A DNA stretch of 11,501 nucleotides from a bacterium. Its GTDB lineage: Bacteria > Bacillota > Clostridia > Oscillospirales > CAG-272. Of the stretch, positions 1 to 7,136 are shown piece after piece (position 1 is the first letter of the stretch; each line of letters starts with the position of its first letter). The position numbers and the translations under genes were made by a program. The notes below the pieces were generated by a model that worked only from the letters and a program-made list of their open reading frames with translations, made no database searches and was not told the origin of the DNA. The stretch lies in NCBI GenBank assembly GCA_004558975.1, contig SFZB01000042.1:1-11501 (forward strand), given 5' to 3'.

Positions 1-787
1 CGGTGGCGGGAAAGCCATCACCGTCGTCGGCCGTGAGGACGGCAGCGGCACGAAATCCGCATTTATGGAAATCATCGGGCTGAAGGGCAAGGCGGACGTT
101 GAGGGCATCATCGCCCACAGCAGCACCGCCGCAGTCCTGAACGAGGTGAAGAACAATCCGAACGCGATTGCCTACGACAGCCTCGGGTACGTGGACGACA
201 CCGTGAAGATTCTCTCGGTGGACGGCGTTGCCTGCACGGTCGAGAACATTAAGAACGGCACCTACAAGATCTCCCGCCCCCTGAACATCGTCTATCAGGA
301 AGCGACCCTCGCGGACGAGGTGAACAAAGCCTTCTACGACTTCCTCGGCAGCAGCCAGGCGCAGAAGATCATCTCCGATAACGGCTATGTGTCCACCAAG
401 GACGGCGCGACGGAATACACCGTCCACGCAGGACTGACGGGTAAGATCGGGATCTCCGGCAGCACCTCGCTCCAGCCGCTGATGGTCAAACTCGCCGACA
501 AGTTCCGTGAGATCCAGCCCGACGTCACGATCGAGGTCTCCGGCGGCGGCTCCGGCACGGGTTACAAGAACGCGGAGAACGGCACGAGCCAGTTCGGTAT
601 GATCTCCGAGTCCTTCCAGTCGGAGAAAGCCGCGAGCTGCACCTGCTACGAGGTGGCAAAAGACGGTATCGCCGTGATTGTCAGCAAAAAGAACGACATC
701 AGCAATATCACGCTCGACACGCTGAAGAACATTTACAACTGTGAGGCGGGAGACAACGCCGTCACGACCTGGGATCAGGTAAAATAA
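1..787 (+). CDS. pstS: PstS-like phosphate-binding protein, 3' part (5' end outside window)
   Basis: Extracytoplasmic phosphate-binding component of the Pst ABC transporter. The reading frame is open from base 2 to the TAA at 785-787; the start and any lipoprotein signal lie upstream. The first residues include GREDGSGTKSAF, matching the RxDGSGT phosphate-binding loop of PstS, and continue through a normal second half of the domain (AYDSLGYVDD, ENIKNGTYKISRP, FYDFLGSSQAQKII). After a short linker, a new domain begins at about base 445 (KIGISGSTSLQPLM, then SGGGSGTGYKNA, FGMISES and KDGIAVIV). This copy runs only to TTWDQVK and stops, just before where its own RxDGSGT loop would come. The visible protein is therefore the back half of one type II binding domain plus the front half of another. 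pstC follows after 20 nt with an AAGGA ribosome site. The family call is secure; whether the full gene has one and a half domains or a permuted domain cannot be told here. Confidence 0.9.
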   Translation, partial: GGGKAITVVGREDGSGTKSAFMEIIGLKGKADVEGIIAHSSTAAVLNEVKNNPNAIAYDSLGYVDDTVKILSVDGVACTVENIKNGTYKISRPLNIVYQEATLADEVNKAFYDFLGSSQAQKIISDNGYVSTKDGATEYTVHAGLTGKIGISGSTSLQPLMVKLADKFREIQPDVTIEVSGGGSGTGYKNAENGTSQFGMISESFQSEKAASCTCYEVAKDGIAVIVSKKNDISNITLDTLKNIYNCEAGDNAVTTWDQVK

Positions 788-807
788 AGAAAGCAAAGGA
801 TTCCCTC

Positions 808-1743
808 ATGAAATGGCAAAATGAACCGCACATGGTAATGATCTCGGTGAGGGAAAAACTGATGAAGGGGGTGTTTCTTGTAAGCGCACTCTTCTCAGTC
901 TTTGCACTCGTCACGATTACCGCGTATCTGCTCGCGAGCGGTATCCCCTTTATTGCAAAGACCGGGTTCGGTCAGTTCATTCTCGGGACGCGTTGGGCGC
1001 CGCTCGCCGACACGCCGTCGTACGGGATCTTCCCGATGATCGTCGCGAGCCTGTATGTGACCGCCCTCTCGACCCTGATCGGGGTGGGCATCGGGCTCTT
1101 TACGGCGGTCTGTCTTTATCAATTCTGCCCGCGGAAACTGGTGGCGCCCATTCGGCAAATGGTGAATCTGCTTGCCGGGATCCCGTCGGTCATCTACGGG
1201 CTTTTCGGCATGACGATCATCGTGCCGTTCATCCGTGACCATGTGTCGCCGCGGGGCGTCGGTTACGGGATTCTCTCCTCGTCGCTGGTTCTCGCCATTA
1301 TGGTGCTGCCTACCGTCGTCAGCGTCTCGCTCGACGCGATGCGTGCGGTGCCGGAGAGCTATTATGAGGGGGCGCTCGCCCTCGGCGCGACGAAGGAGGC
1401 GGCGACCTTCCGCGTCATGCTCCCCGCCGCAAAGAGCGGGATCCTCGCCGGGGTGGTGCTTGCCGTCGGGCGGGCGCTCGGGGAGACCATGGCGGTCATG
1501 ATGGTCATCGGGAACAGCCCGACCATGCCGAAGAGCCTCTTCCAGAGCGTGCGTACCATGACCTCGAACATCGCCATGGGTGCGACCGAAATGACGGGGG
1601 ACGCCGTTTCGGCGCTGATCGCGACGGGGGTCGTGCTGTTCTTCTTCACGCTCCTGCTCAACGCCGGGTTCTCGCTCCTGAGGCGTGATAAGACCCACGA
1701 GGGGAGAAAAAAGAAAGGGGGCGGTAAGTCATGGAAACCGTAA
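808..1743 (+). CDS. pstC: Phosphate ABC transporter permease PstC
   Basis: Inner-membrane permease subunit that pairs with PstA to form the phosphate channel. The 311-residue protein has about six hydrophobic segments (roughly residues 21-48, 80-106, 120-142, 154-178, 210-236 and 268-292), normal for PstC. The conserved permease stretches AGIPSVIYGLFG (123-134) and the EAA-type coupling loop EGALALGATKEAATFRVML (187-205) are present; the latter should contact PstB. VGRALGETMAVMMVIGN (220-236) is characteristic of PstC. The ATG at 808 follows an AAAGGA site with a short spacer; internal ATGs at 832 and 838 are alternatives. The lysine/glycine-rich C-terminus overlaps the pstA start by 13 nt, implying translational coupling. 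Long open frames on the opposite strand here are codon-bias shadows. Confidence 0.95.
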   Translation: MKWQNEPHMVMISVREKLMKGVFLVSALFSVFALVTITAYLLASGIPFIAKTGFGQFILGTRWAPLADTPSYGIFPMIVASLYVTALSTLIGVGIGLFTAVCLYQFCPRKLVAPIRQMVNLLAGIPSVIYGLFGMTIIVPFIRDHVSPRGVGYGILSSSLVLAIMVLPTVVSVSLDAMRAVPESYYEGALALGATKEAATFRVMLPAAKSGILAGVVLAVGRALGETMAVMMVIGNSPTMPKSLFQSVRTMTSNIAMGATEMTGDAVSALIATGVVLFFFTLLLNAGFSLLRRDKTHEGRKKKGGGKSWKP

Positions 1744-2612
1744 CGACCGAGCAAAGAAACCGGCGGGAACGTCGCTTCCGTTTCGGGCGCGGAATGTTCC
1801 GCGCGCTCCGCGGTGTGAGCGTCGCCTCCACCGGGATCGCCGTCCTCGCGCTCTTCGCCGTCATTATTTACGTCCTTGTCGGCGGGGCGGGGAAACTGTC
1901 GTGGCAGCTCCTGCTCGGCGCGTATCGCGGCGATCAGGTCTCCATTCTCCCGGCGTTTATCGGGACGCTGGAGCTGGTGCTCATCGCCGTCGTGATTGCC
2001 GTGCCGATCGGGATCGGCAGCGCCATTTATCTTGTGGAGTACATGAATAACAAAGGGAAGCTTGTCAAGATCATCCGTGTCGCGACCGAGACGCTCGCCG
2101 GGATCCCGAGCATCGTTTACGGGCTGTTCGGGTATCTTGTGTTCGTCGTGTCGTTCGGCTGGGGCTATTCGCTCCTCGGCGGCGGTATCACGCTCGCCGT
2201 GATGATCCTGCCCGTCATCGTCCGCTCGACCGAAGAGAGCCTGCTCGCCGTGCCGGACGGGTTCCGCGAGGGCTCCTATGCCCTCGGGGCGAGCAAGGTG
2301 CGTACCATTTTCCGGGTCGTCCTGCCGAGTGCGGCGCCCGGTATCGTGACGGCGATGATTCTCGCCGTCGGACGTGTCGTCAGCGAGAGCGCGGTGCTGA
2401 TTCTCACCGTCGGTATGGTGGTGAACCTGGTGCCCGTCACGCCGATGAGCTCCGGCACGAGCCTCGCCTTGGATATCTATTATTTTGCGAGCCACGGCTA
2501 TCCGAACGAGGCGGCGGCGACCGCCGTCGTCCTGCTCGTGTTCGTTGTGTGCCTGAACTTGCTCGCCGGCGGCGTCGGTAAGCTGATGAAGAAAGGAATG
2601 GGTGAAACGTAA
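1731..2612 (+). CDS. pstA: Phosphate ABC transporter permease PstA
   Basis: Second membrane subunit of the phosphate channel, 293 residues. After a basic cytoplasmic N-terminus (RRERRFRFGR) there are about six membrane segments (roughly 31-53, 77-101, 123-143, 150-168, 206-232 and 263-284). It shares AGIPSIVYGLFGYLVF (123-138) with PstC, the EAA-type loop REGSYALGASKVRTIFRVV (179-197), and VGRVVSESAVLILTVG (213-228), which corresponds to the usual VGRAxGETAPL segment of PstA. The SALDIYY-like tail region (LALDIYYFASHGYPNE) is also typical. The start lies inside the end of pstC, and the stop codon TAA at 2610-2612 shares one base with the pstB ATG, so pstC, pstA and pstB look translationally linked. 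Nothing suggests damage in this gene. Confidence 0.95.
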   Translation: METVTTEQRNRRERRFRFGRGMFRALRGVSVASTGIAVLALFAVIIYVLVGGAGKLSWQLLLGAYRGDQVSILPAFIGTLELVLIAVVIAVPIGIGSAIYLVEYMNNKGKLVKIIRVATETLAGIPSIVYGLFGYLVFVVSFGWGYSLLGGGITLAVMILPVIVRSTEESLLAVPDGFREGSYALGASKVRTIFRVVLPSAAPGIVTAMILAVGRVVSESAVLILTVGMVVNLVPVTPMSSGTSLALDIYYFASHGYPNEAAATAVVLLVFVVCLNLLAGGVGKLMKKGMGET

Positions 2613-3288
2613 TGCGGGAATTTCAGGACCCTATGCGCATTTCGGTCAAAGACTGTCATCTCTGGTACGGCTCTTTCGAAGCGCTGAAGGGAATCAGCAT
2701 GGAGATAGAACCGCGGGAGGTCACGGCGTTCATCGGACCCTCCGGGTGCGGGAAGAGTACTTTCCTTAAGATTCTCAATCGTATGAATGACCTTGTGGAC
2801 GGTTGCCGTATCACCGGCGAGTTCCGCATCGGCGGGGTGGACATCTTCGCGAAGGATACGGACGTCAACCTGCTCCGGCGTGAGGTCGGCATGGTGTTTC
2901 AGAAGCCGAATCCGTTCCCGATGAGTATTTATGACAATATTGCGTTCGCGCCCCGCACGTTCGTGCGCTCGGGATGTCGGGCGGACAGCAGCAGCGCCTT
3001 TGCATCGCGCGCGCCCTCGCGGCGAACCCGCGGATTCTGCTCATGGATGAGCCGACCTCGGCGCTCGATCCGATTTCGACCGGCAAGATCGAGGAGCTGG
3101 TGAGCGAACTCCGCCGCGACCTGACCATCGTCATCGTGACGCACAATATGCAGCAGGCGACGCGCATCGCCGACAAGACGGCGTTCTTCTACCTCGGGGA
3201 GCTGATCGAGTACGGGACGACCGAACAGTTGTTCTCCTGCCCGCGCGACCCCCGCACGGAAAACTATATTACGGGCAGATTCGGTTAA
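2612..3288 (+). pseudogene. pstB: Phosphate ABC transporter ATPase PstB, broken by an internal out-of-frame deletion
   Basis: PstB normally hydrolyses ATP to power PstCA. The first frame (from ATG 2612) carries the start, Walker A GPSGCGKST (residues 42-50) and the Q-loop VFQKPNPFP, then YDNIAFAPRT up to about base 2960. After that the frame turns to nonsense (SGCRADSSSAFASR) and stops at 3103. The proper sequence resumes in a different frame near 2965: ALGMSGGQQQR signature, CIARALA, Walker B LLMDEPTSALDP, H-loop VTHNMQQ and the usual end NYITGRFG, stop at 3288. Compared with PstB as I know it, about 33 residues of the helical subdomain between Q-loop and signature are absent, implying loss of about 100 nt (3n+1). 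Neither fragment can be an active ATPase alone. The start is supported by GGTGA at 2601-2605. It could be a true mutation or an assembly error. Confidence 0.85.
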
Positions 3289-3290
3289 AA

Positions 3291-3319
3291 TTGACAAGGA
3301 AAAGGGGAGGCTGTATAAT
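3291..3319 (+). promoter_or_regulatory. Perfect consensus sigma-A/sigma-70 promoter abutting phoU
   Basis: TTGACA at 3291-3296 and TATAAT at 3314-3319 are separated by exactly 17 nt, a 12 of 12 match to consensus at the ideal spacing. It begins two bases after the pstB stop codon. The predicted transcription start (about 3326) falls inside phoU, a few bases after its ATG at 3320, so a transcript from here would lack the phoU ribosome site. It could supply mRNA for phoB, phoR and ogt independently of pst. Transcription was not measured; the match itself is directly visible. Confidence 0.6.
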
Positions 3320-3973
3320 ATGAGTATCAGGAACAAATATGAGGCGGAGCTCGCGCAGGTCTTCGATAAACTCGTGACCATGTGCCGCGAGACGGAGCGC
3401 GCGATCGACCGTTCGGTCGAGGCGCTTGTGCGGCGGAACCCGGAGCTCTCTCGCGCGGTCATCGACGAGGACAAGAACATTGACCGGCTGGAACACGAGA
3501 TTGAGCAGGACTGCCTGAAGATTCTTCTCATGGAGCACCCGGTGGCGAGCGACTTCCGCGACGTCTCCGCCGCGCTCAAGATGATCACCGACCTCGAGCG
3601 CATCGCCGATCAGGCGGCGGACATTTCCGAGATCGCGCTCCAGTTCGGGAGCGAGCAGTATATCAAGGAGCCGGAGCATATCGCCGAAATGGCGAAGCTT
3701 GCCACCGCAATGGTGAAAGACAGCGTGGAGAGTTACATCAACCGCGACGTCGCCCTGGCGCGCTCGCTCGACGCGCGTGACGACCGGGTAGATGAACTGT
3801 TCGAGACGGTGAAGCGCGATCTTGTGGCGCTCATTCGCCTCGACGGTGCGAACGCCGATCAGGCGATCCTCTTTATGATGATTGCAAAATATCTGGAGCG
3901 GATCGGCGACCACGCCGTCAACATCGGCGAGTGGGTCGAGTACGCCGCGACGGGTTATCACAAAATGGGGTAA
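3320..3973 (+). CDS. phoU: PhoU, phosphate signalling regulator
   Basis: Cytoplasmic helical protein that connects Pst transporter state to the PhoR kinase and restrains Pho activation when phosphate is plentiful. The 217-residue length is normal. Both PhoU repeats are visible: DLERIADQAADI (91-102) and YLERIGDHAVNI (191-202), each carrying the acidic E/D-x-x-x-D metal-binding pattern. Other family hallmarks are the N-terminal helix with MCRETERAIDRSVEAL and EHPVASDFRDVSAALKMI (72-89). The ATG at 3320 is well placed behind GGGGAGG at 3304-3310. The stop codon TAA at 3971-3973 forms part of the ribosome site TAAGGAG of the next gene. The position between pstB and phoB is common in Bacillota and supports the role. 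Confidence 0.95.
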   Translation: MSIRNKYEAELAQVFDKLVTMCRETERAIDRSVEALVRRNPELSRAVIDEDKNIDRLEHEIEQDCLKILLMEHPVASDFRDVSAALKMITDLERIADQAADISEIALQFGSEQYIKEPEHIAEMAKLATAMVKDSVESYINRDVALARSLDARDDRVDELFETVKRDLVALIRLDGANADQAILFMMIAKYLERIGDHAVNIGEWVEYAATGYHKMG

Positions 3974-3983
3974 GGAGACGGAT

Positions 3984-4658
3984 ATGGCAGAGGGGCAACT
4001 GATTTTCGCCGTGGACGATGAAACGGGGATCCGCGAGTTGTATCAATGCGCGCTTGACGCGGCAGGGTTCCGCGTGCGCTGTTTTGAGGGGGCAGAGAGC
4101 CTGTTTGCCGCGCTCCGCGAGGAGATGCCGGATCTGCTCCTGCTCGACGTGATGCTCGAGGGCGAGGACGGGTACGAGATTCTCACCCGTCTGCGTGCCG
4201 ATACGCGCACGGCATCGCTCCCCGTCATCATGGTATCCGCCAAAGGGGAGGAAGTCAGTAAGGTCAAGGGGCTGAACCTCGGCGCCGATGACTACCTCGC
4301 AAAACCGTTCGGGGTCATGGAGCTGGTCGCGCGCATTCGTGCGGGGCTTCGCCGTGCGACTCCCGCGCGCCCGGTTCTCACCTATGCCGATATCGTTCTC
4401 GACGATACACGTCACGAGGTCAAGGTGGCGGGCGCCCCCGCGACATTGACCCGCAAAGAATACGAACTTCTGAAACTGCTCCTGCGTCATGCGGGGCAGG
4501 TCGTCCCGCGTGAGGAGATTCTCACGGCTGTCTGGGGCGCCGACTACATCGGAGAAACGCGCACGCTCGATATCCACATGGCGACCCTGCGGAAACATCT
4601 CGCGGGCTCGCGGGCGGAGATCACGACGGTGCGCGGTGTGGGGTATTTACTGCAATGA
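3984..4658 (+). CDS. phoB: PhoB/PhoP-type response regulator (OmpR family)
   Basis: DNA-binding response regulator expected to activate phosphate-starvation genes when phosphorylated by the adjacent kinase. The 224-residue protein has a receiver domain (about 5-120) with the acidic pair D11-D12, phospho-acceptor D55 in LLLLDVMLEG, switch residue S85 and K107 in AKPFG. A winged-helix OmpR/PhoB domain follows (about 130-224) with LTRKEYELLKLLL, VPREEIL, TLDIHMATLRKHL and the terminal TTVRGVGYLL. The start at 3984 is chosen because TAAGGAG (3971-3977) lies six bases upstream and the protein then begins directly with the receiver strand; a longer in-frame extension to 3882 would run inside phoU. 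The stop overlaps the kinase start as ATGA (4655-4658). The phosphate role is inferred from its place after phoU. Confidence 0.93.
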   Translation: MAEGQLIFAVDDETGIRELYQCALDAAGFRVRCFEGAESLFAALREEMPDLLLLDVMLEGEDGYEILTRLRADTRTASLPVIMVSAKGEEVSKVKGLNLGADDYLAKPFGVMELVARIRAGLRRATPARPVLTYADIVLDDTRHEVKVAGAPATLTRKEYELLKLLLRHAGQVVPREEILTAVWGADYIGETRTLDIHMATLRKHLAGSRAEITTVRGVGYLLQ

Positions 4659-6349
4659 AGAAAAAACTGATGATCTGGAATACGGCGATCGTGGCACTGG
4701 CGCTCGCACTGATGCTCGGGCTCGGGATCTTCGTGACCCGGAGCGATCGCTACGAAATGACCGAAGAGAAGATCCGTGAGATCACCAAGATTTACGCCGC
4801 GACGTTCGATCCCTCCGACATTCGCTTTTCGGAGGATGATGCAATCCGCGTGACGGTACTGGATAACGCGGGGCAGGTGCTCGCGGACAGCGATGCCGTG
4901 GATCCTGCGGAGATGGAAAATCACAGCCAGCGCGAGGAGATTCTCGCCGCGTTTGCCGGCACGCCCAAGACCGTGACGCGTACGAGCGAGACGACCGGGC
5001 GTAAGATGATGTATTACGCCGAGCGTGTGGAGGTCGACGGCATTTCTTATTATATTCGTGTCGCGATTCCCGTCGCGAGCGTCAGCTCCTATGTCGTGAA
5101 GAGCAGTGTCCCGATGCTGTTCATCATGGTGGTCGTCCTGTTCCTCACGACCCTTTGCTGCTATTTCTTCGGCGCGGGGATTCTGAAGCCGCTCGATACG
5201 GTGCGCCGTGGGCTTACCGGGGTCGAAAAGGGGACGTACCGCGAGATCCCGCCCATGACGGACGATGAGGAAATCAACCGGATGCTCGTGGACATCAACG
5301 CCATCAGCAAGAAACTCCAGGAGAGTGTCACCGAGGCACGGAGCGAGCGGGAGAAACTCGATTATATTCTGAACCACGTGTCGGACGGCATCGTCGTCAT
5401 GGACGCGAAGCTGTCGGTCGTGGTCGTGAACCGCTGTGCCGAGGGCATCTTCGGCATCACGGGCGCCGTCGGAAAAGGAATCCGTGCGCTGACCGCCGAC
5501 GAGACGTTTATCGGCGCCATGACCGATTGCGCCGAGGGGGGACGGGGGAGCATCTTCCGCCTGCAACTGAAAGGCGCATGGTATCTAGTCACGGTACATA
5601 CGACCGAGAACGGACTTGTCATCGCGGTGCTGACCGACGTGACGGCGGAGAAGAACGGGGAGCAGATGCGGCTCGAATTTTTCGCGAACGCGTCGCATGA
5701 ACTCAAGACGCCGCTCACCACAATCAAGGGCTTTAACGATCTGATCGCCATGGAGGGCGGGCAGGACGAGCGTACGCGCGGCTACGCCGAGCGCATCGAC
5801 CGCGAAGTGACGCGGATGCTCTCGCTCATCGACGATATGCTGAATCTCAGCCGCCTTGAGAACACCACCCTCTCATCGTCGGCGCTGGCACCGGTATCTC
5901 TCGGAGAAGTTGCCGGGGAGGTCGCGGAGGATTTGCAAATTCTTGCGGCAGAGAAGAAAACAGAGGTACGTGTCACGGGTGACGCAAAACTGCTCTGTGA
6001 GCGCGACCATGCCTATGAACTCATCAAGAACCTGACCGAGAACGCGATCCGCTACGGCAGAGAGGGAGGGCACGCCTATGTGTCCGTCGACACGGTGGAC
6101 GGCGCGCCGATGCTGACCGTTTCGGACGACGGTATCGGCATTGACGCCGAGCATCAGAGCCGTATCTTCGAGCGCTTCTACCGCGTGGATAAATCGCGCT
6201 CCCGCGCGACGGGCGGTACCGGGCTCGGGCTCGCGATCGTCAAGCATATCTGCGACCTGTACGGCGCGGAGATTACCCTGACCTCGAAGCCGGGGGTCGG
6301 CACGACGGTGCGCGTCACTTTCCCGGCGGAAGAAGCGTCGAACGCATAA
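4655..6349 (+). CDS. phoR: PhoR-type sensor histidine kinase
   Basis: Membrane sensor kinase, 564 residues, expected to phosphorylate the adjacent response regulator. Order of parts: membrane segment 1 (about 5-28); extracytoplasmic domain (about 29-150); membrane segment 2 (about 152-176); HAMP-like linker (about 177-225); PAS domain (about 231-330, with YILNHVSDGIVVMD); HisKA with the phospho-acceptor H348 in FFANASHELKTPL; and an ATP-binding domain with N-box KNLTENAIRYG (458-468), DDGIGI (491-496), F-box FERFYRVDKSRSR and G-box GGTGLGLAIVK (520-530). All catalytic motifs are intact. This membrane/PAS layout matches PhoR of Bacillota. The ATG overlaps the regulator's stop codon, so the pair is translationally coupled. 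It is named PhoR from architecture and from its location after phoU. Confidence 0.92.
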   Translation: MKKKLMIWNTAIVALALALMLGLGIFVTRSDRYEMTEEKIREITKIYAATFDPSDIRFSEDDAIRVTVLDNAGQVLADSDAVDPAEMENHSQREEILAAFAGTPKTVTRTSETTGRKMMYYAERVEVDGISYYIRVAIPVASVSSYVVKSSVPMLFIMVVVLFLTTLCCYFFGAGILKPLDTVRRGLTGVEKGTYREIPPMTDDEEINRMLVDINAISKKLQESVTEARSEREKLDYILNHVSDGIVVMDAKLSVVVVNRCAEGIFGITGAVGKGIRALTADETFIGAMTDCAEGGRGSIFRLQLKGAWYLVTVHTTENGLVIAVLTDVTAEKNGEQMRLEFFANASHELKTPLTTIKGFNDLIAMEGGQDERTRGYAERIDREVTRMLSLIDDMLNLSRLENTTLSSSALAPVSLGEVAGEVAEDLQILAAEKKTEVRVTGDAKLLCERDHAYELIKNLTENAIRYGREGGHAYVSVDTVDGAPMLTVSDDGIGIDAEHQSRIFERFYRVDKSRSRATGGTGLGLAIVKHICDLYGAEITLTSKPGVGTTVRVTFPAEEASNA

Positions 6350-6380
6350 CGCACACAAACGGCGTATACCATTTGATGAA

Positions 6381-6977
6381 ATGAGGAACGGAATCGTGCG
6401 GTACTGCCGTTACTCCTCCCCCCTCGGCGAGATCCGCATCGCGAGTGACGGCACCGCCGTCACCGGGCTGTGGTTACCGGGGCAGGGCGGCGAAGAGAAA
6501 ATCGCCGCCATGGGCGCGACCCTTGGCGACGACGAGATGCTCCGCATGGCGCGGACATGGCTCGATTGCTATTTTGACGGGGAGGAGCCGGATTTTATGC
6601 CGCCGCTCCGTCCTGCCGGTACGCCGTTCCGCCTCGGCGTGTGGGAGATTCTCCGCACGATTCCTTATGGGGCAACCACGACCTACGGGCAGATCGCCGC
6701 GCAACTCGCCGCCGCGCGCGGCGGGCGTATGTCGGCGCAGGCGGTCGGAGGCGCCGTCGGCTCGAACCCCATCTCGATTCTGATTCCCTGCCACCGCGTG
6801 GTGGGGGCGGGCGGTCAGCTCGTCGGTTACGCCGGAGGCGTGGACAAGAAGGTATTTCTGCTTTCGCTCGAGACGCGCGGGAAAGCGCGCGGGGAGAAAA
6901 GCGACTCCGGCGAATCAGGCAGCGCCCTGCATGATGATGGCTCCCGATCGGGCAGAAACCTCTCAATCGGGCGATGA
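6381..6977 (+). CDS. ogt: Methylated-DNA--protein-cysteine methyltransferase (Ogt/AGT family)
   Basis: Suicide DNA-repair protein that moves the alkyl group from O6-alkylguanine to its own cysteine. The N-terminal domain starts YSSPLGEIRIASDG; the C-terminal domain has FRLGVWEILRTIPYGATTTYG (84-104), the recognition-helix region SAQAVGGAVGSNP (118-130) and the active site IPCHRV with Cys137. The position of the arginine finger (Arg128 of human AGT) is Gln120 here, a form I recall as common in Bacillota homologues. The catalytic core ends near residue 165; a further 33 hydrophilic residues form an unusual tail. The ATG at 6381 has no clear ribosome site; a GTG at 6396 behind AGGAA (6384-6388) would give a protein starting just before YCRYSSPLGEI and may be the real start. 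It lies 31 nt after phoR with no terminator between, so it is probably co-transcribed. Confidence 0.93.
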   Translation: MRNGIVRYCRYSSPLGEIRIASDGTAVTGLWLPGQGGEEKIAAMGATLGDDEMLRMARTWLDCYFDGEEPDFMPPLRPAGTPFRLGVWEILRTIPYGATTTYGQIAAQLAAARGGRMSAQAVGGAVGSNPISILIPCHRVVGAGGQLVGYAGGVDKKVFLLSLETRGKARGEKSDSGESGSALHDDGSRSGRNLSIGR

Positions 6978-7030
6978 CCGATCCCCGCAGGACAGAACAG
7001 AATCAATGAAACAGAACAGAACAAACACCC

Positions 7031-7046
7031 GGCGGGTATGCCCGCC
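7031..7046. repeat. Small GC-rich hairpin before the terminator
   Basis: GGCGGG and CCCGCC form a six-pair stem around TATG, starting 54 nt after the ogt stop and ending 6 nt before the main terminator stem. It has no T-tract of its own and may act as an accessory 3'-end structure. Confidence 0.5.
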
Positions 7047-7052
7047 AATGAC

Positions 7053-7083
7053 AAAAGAGCGCCCCGCGCGGGGCGCTCTTTTT
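7053..7083. terminator. Strong bidirectional rho-independent terminator between ogt and the MATE gene
   Basis: AAAAGAGCGCCCC (7053-7065) pairs perfectly with GGGGCGCTCTTTT (7070-7082) across a GCGC loop, a 13-pair stem. On the + strand it ends in a T-run (to 7083) and closes the pst-pho-ogt operon. On the - strand the A-run becomes TTTT and can end transcription from the convergent MATE gene whose stop is at 7137. The remaining bases to 7136 hold nothing else I can identify. Confidence 0.9.
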
Positions 7084-7136
7084 GCTGTTGATTTTGATTC
7101 CGTTTGTTTTTAAGGTCGGTGCCATCGCCGTTGACG

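Noticed and set aside
895..2495. Long open frames on the - strand opposite pstC and pstA (267 and 377 codons).
   Set aside because: They lie antisense to clearly conserved permeases, are rich in Arg, His, Asp and Gly as expected from GC-rich complementary codons, and show no family motif.
2960..2975. Programmed ribosomal frameshift joining the two pstB parts.
   Set aside because: No slippery heptamer is seen, and a frameshift would not restore the roughly 33 missing residues between Q-loop and signature.
4544..5566. A 340-codon - strand open frame opposite phoB/phoR.
   Set aside because: Composition (His, Arg, Asp) and lack of motifs mark it as a shadow of the sense genes.
7031..7083. Possible CRISPR-like or mobile-element inverted repeats after ogt.
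   Set aside because: The two hairpins are single, different from each other, and the second is a standard terminator with a T-tract between convergent genes.
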